From Rhizobium sp. (GTDB lineage Bacteria > Pseudomonadota > Alphaproteobacteria > Rhizobiales > Rhizobiaceae), in contig DNPN01000111.1 of assembly GCA_003501385.1 (NCBI GenBank), positions 17,852 to 46,712 of the forward strand: DNA of 28,861 nucleotides, written 5' to 3'. A program made the translations under genes and the position numbers. The notes below the pieces were generated by a model that made no database searches, was not told the origin of the DNA, and saw nothing but the letters and a program-made list of their open reading frames with translations. Positions 1-7,643 of the stretch are shown piece after piece; within the stretch, counting starts at the first letter, position 1, and every line of letters starts with the position of its first letter.

Positions 1-28
1 AAAAGTGGAATCCGGTTTTCCCGAAAAG
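1..28. repeat. Rhizobial intergenic repeat, fragment at window edge
   Basis: The first 22 bases are identical to 11225-11246 and contain the core AAAA-GTGGAATCCGG-TTTT. A related core with GTGGGAACCGG lies on the other strand at 13044-13062. The palindrome is cut by the window edge, so its full size is not visible. Dispersed palindromes of this kind are common between genes in Rhizobiaceae. Confidence 0.6.
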
Positions 29-50
29 ACAAACTCAAACAAAGAAGTCT

Positions 51-87
51 AGTCTCTGTCTGGTTCAATCTGAACCTGACAGAGACT
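51..87. other. Long hairpin, intergenic
   Basis: AGTCTCTGTC (51-60) pairs with GACAGAGACT (78-87), and GGTTCA (62-67) pairs with TGAACC (71-76). The only mismatch is T61/T77 and the loop is ATC. No T-run follows on the plus strand. It could end transcription from a gene left of the window or be the second palindrome of a mosaic repeat together with 1-28. Confidence 0.55.
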
Positions 88-170
88 AAAGGCGTGTTAC
101 GCACCCCGCGCACATGGCTTTAGAATGCGCACCAAAGCATTGATGTTATTTGCAAATTTTGCGTGATTAG

Positions 171-193
171 ATGCTTGGCACAAGGCCAAGCAT
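171..193. other. Perfect 9-bp hairpin
   Basis: ATGCTTGGC (171-179) and GCCAAGCAT (185-193) form a perfect stem with loop ACAAG. No T-run follows on either strand, so it is not a clear terminator. Apart from this and the two elements before it I see nothing in 1-258: no plausible reading frame and no RNA gene. Confidence 0.4.
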
Positions 194-258
194 GACGTCA
201 AGAGTGAGCGCGAAGGTTTTGCACTCCCGCAAGCCACCTCGCATCATCAAATACAATT

Positions 259-290
259 GAAAACGCCGGGCGCATCATCACCCCCGGCGT
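259..290 (-). terminator. Rho-independent terminator of the spermidine operon
   Basis: On the minus strand ACGCCGGG (290-283) pairs with CCCGGCGT (270-263) around a 12-base loop and is followed by TTTTC (263-259). It lies 9 bp past the stop codon of the dehydrogenase gene. Confidence 0.75.
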
Positions 291-299
291 CTTTACATC

Positions 300-1541
300 T
301 TACGAGAAGTCCAGAGCGCGGTCGCCGTCTTCGTCTTTGATGCGGGTTGGCAAACCGATATGGTTGAGAATGTTGAGGAACGGCCGTGGTGGCAGTTCTT
401 CCACATTCGCCATTTTCTTCACATCCCACTCGCCCGTTGCCACCAGCATAGCAGCAGCCACAGGCGGAACGCCTGCGGTGTAGGAAATGCCCTGAGAACC
501 CACTTCGTTATAGGCTTCCTTGTGGTCAGCCACGTTGTAGATGAAGACGGTCTTTTCCTTGCCGTCCTTCAGACCCTTGACGTAGTCACCAATGCAGGTC
601 TTGCCTTCATAGTTTGGTGCCAGCGACGATGGATCAGGCAGGCAAGCCTTGACCACCTTCAGCGGCACAACTTCAGAGCCATCAGCCAGCTTCACGGGCT
701 GTTCCGAGAGAAGACCAATGCTCTTCAAAACGGTGAAGACGTTGATGTAATGATCGCCAAAGCCCATCCAGAAGCGCACGTCGGCACCGTCCATGTTCTT
801 GGACAGTGAATGCACTTCATCATGGCCGCAGAGATAAGCGCGACGGGTGCCAACCACCGGCAGGTCGTAATCCTTGCCGATTTCGAACATCTTGTTGACC
901 TGCCATTCGCCCTTCTGCCACGAATAAACAACGCCCGTGAATTCGCGGAAGTTGATTTCAGGGTCAAAGTTGGTGGCAAAATACTTGCCATGGCTGCCAG
1001 CGTTGATGTCAACGATGTCAACATCCGTGACCTTATCCAGATACTCGTCCTTGGCGAGGCGCGCATAGGCGTTGACCACGCCCGGATCGAAGCCAGCGCC
1101 GAGAATGGCGGTAATGCCCTTCTCTTCGCATTCTGCGGCCCGCTTCCACTCATAGTTACCGTACCATGGTGGGGTTTCGCAGATCTTGTTTGGCTCTTCG
1201 TGGATGGCGGTGTCGATGTAAGCAACGCCGGTATCCATGCAGGCGCGTAAGACCGACATGTTGAGGAAGGCCGTGCCAACGTTGATAACGATCTGCGAGC
1301 CAGTCTTTTCAATCAAAGCCTTGGTGGCTTCGATGTCGAGCGCGTCCAGCGCGTAGCCTTCAAGCACACCCGGCTGTTTCAGCGCCTTCTTTTCATGCAC
1401 GCTGGCAATGATAGTGTCACACTTGGCCTTGGTGCGCGACGCAATATTGATGTCGCCGAGGACATCATTATTCTGTGCGCATTTATGGGCAACAACCTGG
1501 GCGACGCCGCCCGCGCCAATGATGAGAACATTCTTCTTCAT
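300..1541 (-). CDS. Carboxynorspermidine/carboxyspermidine dehydrogenase (saccharopine dehydrogenase family)
   Basis: 413 residues. The N-terminus carries the Rossmann fingerprint GAGGVAQV (residues 9-16), followed by the family segment INVGTAFLN and the conserved GAGFDPGVVNAYA. The family condenses L-aspartate semialdehyde with putrescine (or diaminopropane) and reduces the imine with NADPH to carboxyspermidine (or carboxynorspermidine). It is a cytosolic enzyme of the S-adenosylmethionine-independent polyamine route known in Vibrio and in Agrobacterium. The gene lies 41 bp downstream of nspC on the same strand, so the two form an operon that ends at the terminator at 259-290. The start is ATG with an AGG-containing Shine-Dalgarno just upstream. 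In Rhizobiaceae the product is normally spermidine, so carboxyspermidine is the more likely physiological intermediate. Saccharopine dehydrogenase itself is a less likely reading, because nspC is adjacent. Confidence 0.9.
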   Translation of the reverse strand: MKKNVLIIGAGGVAQVVAHKCAQNNDVLGDINIASRTKAKCDTIIASVHEKKALKQPGVLEGYALDALDIEATKALIEKTGSQIVINVGTAFLNMSVLRACMDTGVAYIDTAIHEEPNKICETPPWYGNYEWKRAAECEEKGITAILGAGFDPGVVNAYARLAKDEYLDKVTDVDIVDINAGSHGKYFATNFDPEINFREFTGVVYSWQKGEWQVNKMFEIGKDYDLPVVGTRRAYLCGHDEVHSLSKNMDGADVRFWMGFGDHYINVFTVLKSIGLLSEQPVKLADGSEVVPLKVVKACLPDPSSLAPNYEGKTCIGDYVKGLKDGKEKTVFIYNVADHKEAYNEVGSQGISYTAGVPPVAAAMLVATGEWDVKKMANVEELPPRPFLNILNHIGLPTRIKDEDGDRALDFS

Positions 1542-1582
1542 AATGCCTGCTGATCTCCTTGCTTTAAACCTGGGTCAGAACC

Positions 1583-2689
1583 TTAAGAAAGGTTCTGTTC
1601 AAAATCGGAATAGTCGAATTCACGAACGGTGCGGATGCTGCCATCCAATTCCTTGATGGCAATGCTGGGCATTTTCACGCCATTGAACCAGTTTTTCTTC
1701 ACCATCGTATAGCCCGCAGCATCCTGAACGGAAATGCGATCGCCCACTTTCAACGGCTCTGGAAACTGAAACTCACCAAACACATCGCCTGCCAGACAGG
1801 ATTTACCACAAATCATATAGGAATGCGGCCCCTGATTGGGCGCAATCTTGGCCTTTTCGCGGTAGATCAGCAGGTCCAGCATATGGGCTTCAATCGAGCT
1901 ATCAACAATGGCCAGATCCTTGCCATTGTACAGCGTGTCCAGCACCGTCACTTCCAGCGTTGTGCTCTTGGTGATCGAGGCCTCACCCGGCTCCAGATAG
2001 ACCTGCACGCCATACTCACCAGAGATTTTTTTCAACCGCTCGGCAAAGCGCTCAATCGGATAGTTTTCACCTGTAAAATGAATACCGCCGCCAAGGCTGA
2101 CCCATTCGGCGCGCTTCAAAAGCGCACCAAAACGGCTTTCAATTTCGCCCAGCATTTTATCAAACAGGTCGAAATCGCTGTTTTCGCAATTGTTGTGGAT
2201 CATGAACCCGCTGATGCGGTCCATCACCGGCTCCACCTTGCGCATATCCCATTCGCCAAGACGGCTGAAAGGGCGGGCCGGATCGGCCAGATCAAAACTG
2301 GAAGAGCTGACCTGCGGGTTCAGCCGCAAACCACGAGTGATGTTCGACGCCTTGTCAGCAAAGCGTTCCAACTGGCCGATGGAATTGAAAATGATCTTGT
2401 CGGCGTGAGTGACAACCTCATCGATCTCATTATCGCCATAGGCCACGCTGTAGGCGTGAGTCTCTTTGCCGAATTTTTCGCGGCCAAGGCGCACTTCGTA
2501 GAGCGAGGATGACGTGGTGCCATCCATATACTCGCGCATCAGATCAAAAACCGACCATGTCGCAAAGCATTTCAGCGCCAGCAGTGCCTTGGCACCGGAC
2601 TTTTCGCGCAAAATTGCAATCTTCTCCATGTTCTGGAGCAGCTTGCTTTTATCGATCAGATAAAATGGGGTCTGGATCACGTATGCCAC
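1583..2689 (-). CDS. nspC: Carboxynorspermidine/carboxyspermidine decarboxylase
   Basis: 368 residues, a PLP-dependent fold-III decarboxylase. The Schiff-base lysine is expected in LLALKCFATW (residues about 36-45). The segments VSLGGGIHFTGENYP and LEPGEA match the PLP-phosphate region, and ICGKSCLAGDVFGE carries the cysteine and aspartate of the active site. It decarboxylates carboxyspermidine to spermidine in the cytosol and is the first gene of the two-gene operon. The start is uncertain. The longest frame begins at GTG 2689, almost on top of AAAAGG. The next in-frame GTG at 2680 would give MIQTPFYLID and a better spacing of about 10 bases. Divergent transcription with the LIV importer gives a 320-bp shared intergenic region. 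Confidence 0.92.
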   Translation of the reverse strand: MAYVIQTPFYLIDKSKLLQNMEKIAILREKSGAKALLALKCFATWSVFDLMREYMDGTTSSSLYEVRLGREKFGKETHAYSVAYGDNEIDEVVTHADKIIFNSIGQLERFADKASNITRGLRLNPQVSSSSFDLADPARPFSRLGEWDMRKVEPVMDRISGFMIHNNCENSDFDLFDKMLGEIESRFGALLKRAEWVSLGGGIHFTGENYPIERFAERLKKISGEYGVQVYLEPGEASITKSTTLEVTVLDTLYNGKDLAIVDSSIEAHMLDLLIYREKAKIAPNQGPHSYMICGKSCLAGDVFGEFQFPEPLKVGDRISVQDAAGYTMVKKNWFNGVKMPSIAIKELDGSIRTVREFDYSDFEQNLS

Positions 2690-2873
2690 GCCTTTTCAAG
2701 GAAAAACACCGAGGGATACGCCTCCTAGGAAATTTACCCCCCCAACGCAACCCTGACAGCCCTTTTCGGTTAAAATTGCTACAGCTTTATGATGATCAGC
2801 AAACTGCGTGAGCCAAAACAAATTCACAACCCCACGACTGCCACTCATAAATTGCCTTGCACGAGCATCATTT

Positions 2874-2883
2874 ATGTATACAT
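2874..2883. promoter_or_regulatory. Candidate GntR operator 1 (ATGTATACAT), upstream of LIV importer
   Basis: A perfect 10-bp palindrome 126 bp before the binding-protein start codon. The same 10-mer recurs upstream of the LigM-like gene (9135-9144) and the MetF-like gene (10280-10289). GntR regulators of the FCD subfamily typically bind palindromes of the form TnGTnnnACnA or TGTATACA, and such a gene lies at 9239-9973. Apart from this site and the pair at 2928-2959 I see no other feature in 2690-3009. Confidence 0.7.
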
Positions 2884-2927
2884 TTTTCTGCGGAGGAGAC
2901 GTTAAGCCAAACATTCGAAACCGGAGT

Positions 2928-2959
2928 ATTGCACTGCAATGTTATTTTTTGCGTCGCAA
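2928..2959. promoter_or_regulatory. Tandem TTGCNNNGCAA palindromes
   Basis: ATTGCACTGCAAT (2928-2940) and TTGCGTCGCAA (2949-2959) are both odd-length perfect palindromes matching TTGCNNNGCAA. Their centres are exactly 20 bp apart, about two helical turns. They lie 50-82 bp before the binding-protein start, between operator 1 and the gene. This could be a second regulator's paired site. No regulator is assigned. Confidence 0.35.
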
Positions 2960-3009
2960 TAAGCATTTTCGGTTTTTCCATCACTGAAGTGTCTTGAGGA
3001 GGAGTACAC

Positions 3010-4194
3010 ATGAAAGTGTTGAAACATACATTACTATTGGGCGCACTGATTGGCTCACTGGCATCTGCATTGTTAAGCACAGCATCTTTTGCTGCCGACA
3101 CGGTTAAAATTGGCCTGATTGTGCCCATGACCGGACCATCTGCCTCGACAGGCCGACAGGTTGATGCTGGCGTGCGTGCCTATCAGGCACTGCACGGCAC
3201 CACGGTTGCTGGCAAAAAGGTGGAGGTTGTACTGCGTGATGATGCTGGCTCTGCCGACCAAACACGCCGCATCGCGCAGGAACTGGTGGTGAATGATCGC
3301 GTGAGTATGTTGGCTGGTTTTGGCCTGACGCCATTGGCGCTGTCTGTCGCACCTGTTTTGACGCAAGCCAAGGTGCCTGCTATCATTACCTCAGCCACCA
3401 CCTCTGCCATTATGCCGAAGTCGGAATATTACGTGCGCACAAGTGCCGCAGGGTCGCAATCGGCCGGCCCCATTGCCACATGGGCCGCCAAAAACGGCTT
3501 AAAGAAAATCGTCACGCTGGTGTCTGATTATGGCCCCGGCATCGACATCGAAAAGGGCTTTACGGATCAGTTTAAAAAGGACGGCGGCGAGATTATCGAA
3601 TCCGTTCGAGTGCCGTTGCAAAACCCGGATTTCGCACCTTTCTTACAGCGCGTACGCGATGCCAAACCTGATGCAGTGTTTGTGTTTGTACCATCCGGCT
3701 ATGGCTCAATCTTCATGAAGCAGTTTGTTGAGCGTGGCTTGCGCGAGGCGGGCATCAAGCTGATTGGCACAGGCGATGTGACCGATGACGATCTGATCAA
3801 CGGCATGGGGGCACCAGCCCTTGGTGTGATCACCTCGCACTTCTACTCCGCCAACCACGACAGCCCGGAAAACAAGGCTTTTGTTGCCGAAGTTGCCAAG
3901 CAAAACAACGGCATGCGGGCCAATTTCATGGCGGTGGGTGCCTATGATGCCATGCACTTGGCCTATGCCGCGCTGGAAAAAACCGGCGGCGATACCAATG
4001 GCCCCAAATTGCTTGAGGCCATGAAGGGTATGAGTTGGGTCAGCCCACGCGGACCAATGACCATTGATGCCAAAACCCGCGATGTGGTGCAGGATGTTTA
4101 CATCCGCGAGGTGAAGGATGTGGGCGGGCAGCTCTATAATGTCGAGTTTGCCAGCTTCCCCAAGGTGCGGGACCCGAATACGCCTGCACAATAA
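3010..4194 (+). CDS. LIV-type ABC transporter periplasmic binding protein
   Basis: 394 residues, of the Peripla_BP_6 (LivJ/LivK-like) family. A Sec signal peptide ends at about ASFA|ADT (residue 29), followed by the typical first strand VKIGLIVPMTGPSASTG. The start is ATG with a strong GGAGGAG Shine-Dalgarno about 5 bases upstream. The protein captures the solute for the LivHMGF-type importer encoded directly downstream. This family carries not only branched-chain amino acids but also amides, urea and aromatic acids. The shared operator with the LigM-like and MetF-like genes suggests a methylated, possibly aromatic, ligand, which is inference. It is the first gene of the operon and is followed by a perfect hairpin before livH, which should raise its mRNA level over that of the permeases. 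Confidence 0.9.
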   Translation: MKVLKHTLLLGALIGSLASALLSTASFAADTVKIGLIVPMTGPSASTGRQVDAGVRAYQALHGTTVAGKKVEVVLRDDAGSADQTRRIAQELVVNDRVSMLAGFGLTPLALSVAPVLTQAKVPAIITSATTSAIMPKSEYYVRTSAAGSQSAGPIATWAAKNGLKKIVTLVSDYGPGIDIEKGFTDQFKKDGGEIIESVRVPLQNPDFAPFLQRVRDAKPDAVFVFVPSGYGSIFMKQFVERGLREAGIKLIGTGDVTDDDLINGMGAPALGVITSHFYSANHDSPENKAFVAEVAKQNNGMRANFMAVGAYDAMHLAYAALEKTGGDTNGPKLLEAMKGMSWVSPRGPMTIDAKTRDVVQDVYIREVKDVGGQLYNVEFASFPKVRDPNTPAQ

Positions 4195-4212
4195 GTTAGA
4201 ATTTGGCTTGGT

Positions 4213-4235
4213 GGCGTCGGAGCGTCTCCGACGCC
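4213..4235 (+). other. Intercistronic hairpin after binding-protein gene
   Basis: GGCGTCGGAG (4213-4222) and CTCCGACGCC (4226-4235) form a perfect 10-bp GC-rich stem with a CGT loop. It sits between the stop codon of the binding protein and the GGGAGG Shine-Dalgarno of livH (4236-4241). There is no T-run. The likely role is 3' protection of the upstream message or partial attenuation. Confidence 0.65.
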
Positions 4236-4245
4236 GGGAGGAATC

Positions 4246-5103
4246 ATGCTGACAATTCTTGTTGATGGCATTGCCTATGGCATGCTGCTGTTTGTTTTGG
4301 CCTGCGGCCTATCCGTGACATTGGGGTTGATGAACTTCATCAACCTCGCCCACGGTGCCTTTGCCATGGCGGGCGGCTATGTGACGGTGATTATGATGAA
4401 CCGTCTTGGTCTGTCGTTTTATCTCTGCCTGCCTGCCGCGTTTCTGCTCACCGCCTGCCTTGGCATGGTTTTGGAAGTGCTACTCTATCGCAGGCTTTAT
4501 CATGCCCCCCATCTGGATCAGGTGTTGTTTTCCATTGGCCTTGTGTTCATGGCGATTGCCGGGGTGGATTATGTGATGGGCGGCCAACAGCAGCTGATCA
4601 ATCTGCCCACCGCACTGAATGGCCGGTTCAGCGCTTTCGGTGTTGAGGTGGGGCGCTATCGGCTGTTCATCATCGTGATTTGCCTTGTGATCACAGTGGG
4701 TTTGCAGAGCATCTTGACCAAAACCCGCATCGGCAGCCAGCTCCGCGCCGCCGTTGATGATGGCCGTGTGGCACGGGGGCTTGGCATCAATGTTTCACTG
4801 ATTTTCATCTCCACCTTTGCGCTTGGCTCCGGCCTTGCGGGCTTGGGCGGCGCGCTTAGTGTGGACCTTCTGGGGCTGGATCCGAATTTTCCGCTGAAAT
4901 ACCTGATTTATTTCATGATTGTGGTGGCCATTGGTGGCACATCCTCCATCACCGGACCGTTCATTGCCGCCATTGTGCTGGGCATCGCCGATGTGGCGGG
5001 CAAATATTACATTCCGCAATTCGGAGCCTTTATCATCTATGCCGTGATGATCCTCTTCCTGATCCTTCGTCCCAACGGGATTTTTGCGCGGGAGAGCCAT
5101 TGA
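4246..5103 (+). CDS. livH: LIV-type ABC transporter permease, LivH family
   Basis: 285 residues, a very hydrophobic inner-membrane protein with about eight membrane segments. The family signature GLSVTLGLMNFINLAHGAF lies near the N-terminus, with LRAAVDDGRVARGLGINV in the cytoplasmic loop that contacts the ATPases and a C-terminal RPNGIFA. It forms the translocation channel with LivM. The start is ATG with GGGAGG upstream. Its stop overlaps the start of livM (TGATG at 5101-5105), so the two are translationally coupled. The substrate cannot be read from the permease. Confidence 0.9.
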   Translation: MLTILVDGIAYGMLLFVLACGLSVTLGLMNFINLAHGAFAMAGGYVTVIMMNRLGLSFYLCLPAAFLLTACLGMVLEVLLYRRLYHAPHLDQVLFSIGLVFMAIAGVDYVMGGQQQLINLPTALNGRFSAFGVEVGRYRLFIIVICLVITVGLQSILTKTRIGSQLRAAVDDGRVARGLGINVSLIFISTFALGSGLAGLGGALSVDLLGLDPNFPLKYLIYFMIVVAIGGTSSITGPFIAAIVLGIADVAGKYYIPQFGAFIIYAVMILFLILRPNGIFARESH

Positions 5104-6116
5104 TGACCCATCCGTCTCCAATTGCCGCCAAAGCGGCACTGATTTTAAAGCGAAAAGCCCGCTGGCCCGTTCTAGAAATTGGCTTTTGGCTGGTGGCTTT
5201 TGGTGCCGCCTATCTCTTGCCCGGGCAATTGCTATTACTGACCGAGATTGCCATTCTGGCGCTGTTTGCCCTGTCGCTGGATTTGATCGTTGGTTATGCG
5301 GGCATTCTTTCCCTTGGCCATGCCGCGTTTTTTGGCCTTGGAGCCTATGCGGCAGGGCTGTTTTCGCTGCACTATTCCGCCGATCCGGTTCTGGGCCTTC
5401 TGGTGGCCGCGTGCACCAGCGGCTTGCTGGGCCTTTCCTCCAGTTTTCTGGTGCTGCGTGGCTCCGACCTCACCCGGTTGATGACCACCTTTGGCGTCAG
5501 CATGCTGCTGGCAGAAGCTGCCAATCAGGCCGCATGGCTCACGGGTGGCGCAGATGGCCTGAGCGGCATCAGCATGACGCCGGTTCTTGGCCTGTTTGAG
5601 TTCGATCTGTTTGGGCAGATTGGCTATCTCTATTGCCTCACCGTGCTGTTTGTTTTGACCATGGTGGCGCGGCGGCTGGTGCATTCGCCGTTTGGCTTGT
5701 CTCTGAAAGCCATCAAGCGCAATCCGCGTCGGGCCGAAATGCTGGGCATTTCCACCAATCGGCTGCGTGTTGTGGTTTACACCCTTTCTGCCGTCTATGC
5801 TGGCATTGCCGGGGCCTTGCTGGCCCAAACCACCAGCTTTGTCTCGCCTGATGTGCTGGCCTTCCATCGCTCGGCAGACGTGCTGCTGGTGGTGGTGATT
5901 GGCGGCATTGGCTATCTCTATGGTGGCATGGTGGGGGCCATGGTGTTTTCAATTTTGCGGGCATGGCTCTCGGTGATCACACCGCAATATTGGATGTTCT
6001 GGGTCGGGCTTATTCTGGTGGCCTTGGTGCTGATTGGCCGCGAACGCATCAGCCCGGCCCATTTCGTTGCATGGGTGCGTGCCCGCGTGACCGGAACCGT
6101 GAAGGAGACGCGATGA
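5103..6116 (+). CDS. livM: LIV-type ABC transporter permease, LivM family
   Basis: 337 residues from ATG 5103. A TTG one codon earlier is possible but unlikely. About eight to ten membrane segments are visible. The LivM signature LDLIVGYAGILSLGHAAFFG is near residue 60, and LKAIKRNPRRAEMLGI is the loop that couples to the ATPase. It partners LivH in the inner membrane. The start overlaps the livH stop by one base, and the stop overlaps the livG start (ATGA at 6113-6116). The C-terminus lacks the extra domain seen in some LivM proteins and has the common length. Confidence 0.9.
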   Translation: MTHPSPIAAKAALILKRKARWPVLEIGFWLVAFGAAYLLPGQLLLLTEIAILALFALSLDLIVGYAGILSLGHAAFFGLGAYAAGLFSLHYSADPVLGLLVAACTSGLLGLSSSFLVLRGSDLTRLMTTFGVSMLLAEAANQAAWLTGGADGLSGISMTPVLGLFEFDLFGQIGYLYCLTVLFVLTMVARRLVHSPFGLSLKAIKRNPRRAEMLGISTNRLRVVVYTLSAVYAGIAGALLAQTTSFVSPDVLAFHRSADVLLVVVIGGIGYLYGGMVGAMVFSILRAWLSVITPQYWMFWVGLILVALVLIGRERISPAHFVAWVRARVTGTVKETR

Positions 6117-6862
6117 CACCCGCTCTTGAAACACGCGATCTGACCAAGCAATTCGGGGCTTTTACCGTGACCAATCATGTGTCACTCAGCTTGCCCAAAG
6201 GTGCGCGTCATGCCCTGATTGGCCCCAATGGCGCGGGCAAAACCACGCTGATCAATCTGCTAACGGGCGCACTCACACCCAGTAGTGGCCAGATCCTGCT
6301 GGCAGGTGAAGACATTACAAACACCTCGATTCATGGGCGGGTCCAGCGCGGCATGGCCCGAACATTTCAAATTAACCAGCTTTTTGCCGATTTGACCCCG
6401 CTCGACTCCGTGCTGATTGCGCTCAACCAGCGCCGGGGCAATACTGGCCATTTCTGGCGCTCGCTGGCATCGCACCGCGAAACATCCAATGAGGCGGCAA
6501 GCCTACTGGAACAGTTTCGCCTCACAGACGTGATGGATGAACCCAGCCAGCGCTTGCCCTATGGCAAACAACGATTGCTGGAAATCGCGCTGGCCATTGC
6601 CATGCAGCCCAAGGTGCTATTGCTGGATGAACCGGCAGCCGGTGTGCCGGAAGATGAGCGCCATGAAGTGCTCGGCATTGTGCGCAATCTGCCCGATGAT
6701 GTGACCATTGTGCTGATTGAGCACGATATGGAACTGGTGTTTTCCTTTGCCGATCAGATTTCCGTTCTGGCCGCAGGCCAATTGGTGGCGCAAGGCAGTG
6801 TGGCCGAGATTTCCAAAGACCCGCATGTCAAAGCCATCTATCTGGGAGCCGACGCCGCATGA
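6113..6862 (+). CDS. livG: LIV-type ABC transporter ATP-binding protein, LivG family
   Basis: 249 residues. Walker A is GPNGAGKTT (37-45), the signature is the LivG-type LPYGKQ (148-153) and Walker B is LLLDEP (169-174). The H-loop is in IEHDMELVF. The frame is open further upstream, but ATG 6113 overlaps the livM stop as ATGA and gives the normal LivG N-terminus, so it is chosen. One of the two ATPases that power import, bound to the cytoplasmic face. It overlaps livF by four bases (6859-6862). Confidence 0.92.
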   Translation: MTPALETRDLTKQFGAFTVTNHVSLSLPKGARHALIGPNGAGKTTLINLLTGALTPSSGQILLAGEDITNTSIHGRVQRGMARTFQINQLFADLTPLDSVLIALNQRRGNTGHFWRSLASHRETSNEAASLLEQFRLTDVMDEPSQRLPYGKQRLLEIALAIAMQPKVLLLDEPAAGVPEDERHEVLGIVRNLPDDVTIVLIEHDMELVFSFADQISVLAAGQLVAQGSVAEISKDPHVKAIYLGADAA

Positions 6863-7572
6863 GTGATTTGCTGACCATCAAACGATTGGTTGCTGGCTAT
6901 GGCGAGGCCCATGCCCTGCATGGTATCAGCCTGAAGCTGGAGCGCGGGCATTCACTGGCCCTTCTGGGCAGAAACGGCACAGGTAAAACCACCCTGCTCA
7001 ACAGCATTATCGGCGTGACCACCCACCACGGCGGCACCATTGCCTTCAACAGCCAGGACATCACCAAGCTAAAGCCCGAACAACGCGCCATCTCCGGCAT
7101 TGGCTGGGTGCCGCAGGAGCGCAATATTTTTGCATCCCTCACCGTTGAGGAAAACCTCACCGCCCCTGCCCGTCCCGGCCCTTGGAATTTGCAGCGCGTG
7201 TATGAGATGTTTCCGCGCCTGAAAGAGCGCAGGCGCAATCAGGGCAATCAACTTTCAGGCGGTGAGCAGCAAATGCTGGCCATTGGCCGGGCCTTGATGC
7301 TCAATCCAGCACTTCTGCTGCTGGATGAACCGCTGGAAGGATTGGCACCGATCATTGTTGATGAATTGCTGCAAGCGCTGGATAATATTGTGAAGAAGGA
7401 AGGGCTTTCGACCATTATTGTCGAGCAGAAAGCGAAAAAAATTCTGCCGCTCACGGATGATGCCATTGTGCTGGATCGCGGCATGGTTGTTTACAGCAAC
7501 ACCTCCGCCGCCCTTTTGGCCGCGCCGGAGACGTTGACCGAACTGTTGAGCGCAACACAGCAGCAGCACTGA
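6859..7572 (+). CDS. livF: LIV-type ABC transporter ATP-binding protein, LivF family
   Basis: 237 residues, the normal LivF length. Walker A is GRNGTGKTT (37-45), the signature is LSGGE (132-136), Walker B is LLLLDEP (152-158), and the LivF-type LEGLAP follows. The usual H-loop His position reads IIVEQK (Gln instead of His), which is standard for LivF. Last gene of the five-gene importer. A bidirectional terminator follows 22 bp after the stop. Confidence 0.92.
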   Translation: MSDLLTIKRLVAGYGEAHALHGISLKLERGHSLALLGRNGTGKTTLLNSIIGVTTHHGGTIAFNSQDITKLKPEQRAISGIGWVPQERNIFASLTVEENLTAPARPGPWNLQRVYEMFPRLKERRRNQGNQLSGGEQQMLAIGRALMLNPALLLLDEPLEGLAPIIVDELLQALDNIVKKEGLSTIIVEQKAKKILPLTDDAIVLDRGMVVYSNTSAALLAAPETLTELLSATQQQH

Positions 7573-7594
7573 CAAAATCACATTCACAATAAAA

Positions 7595-7630
7595 AAAATC
7601 CCCCTGTGCGTCACCACACAGGGGGATTTT
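7595..7630. terminator. Bidirectional terminator between livF and ligM-like gene
   Basis: AAAATCCCCCTGTG (7595-7608) pairs perfectly with CACAGGGGGATTTT (7617-7630) around an 8-base loop. A-rich and T-rich ends on both sides serve the convergent genes on both strands. Confidence 0.9.
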
Positions 7631-7643
7631 CCTCGTATGCTAT

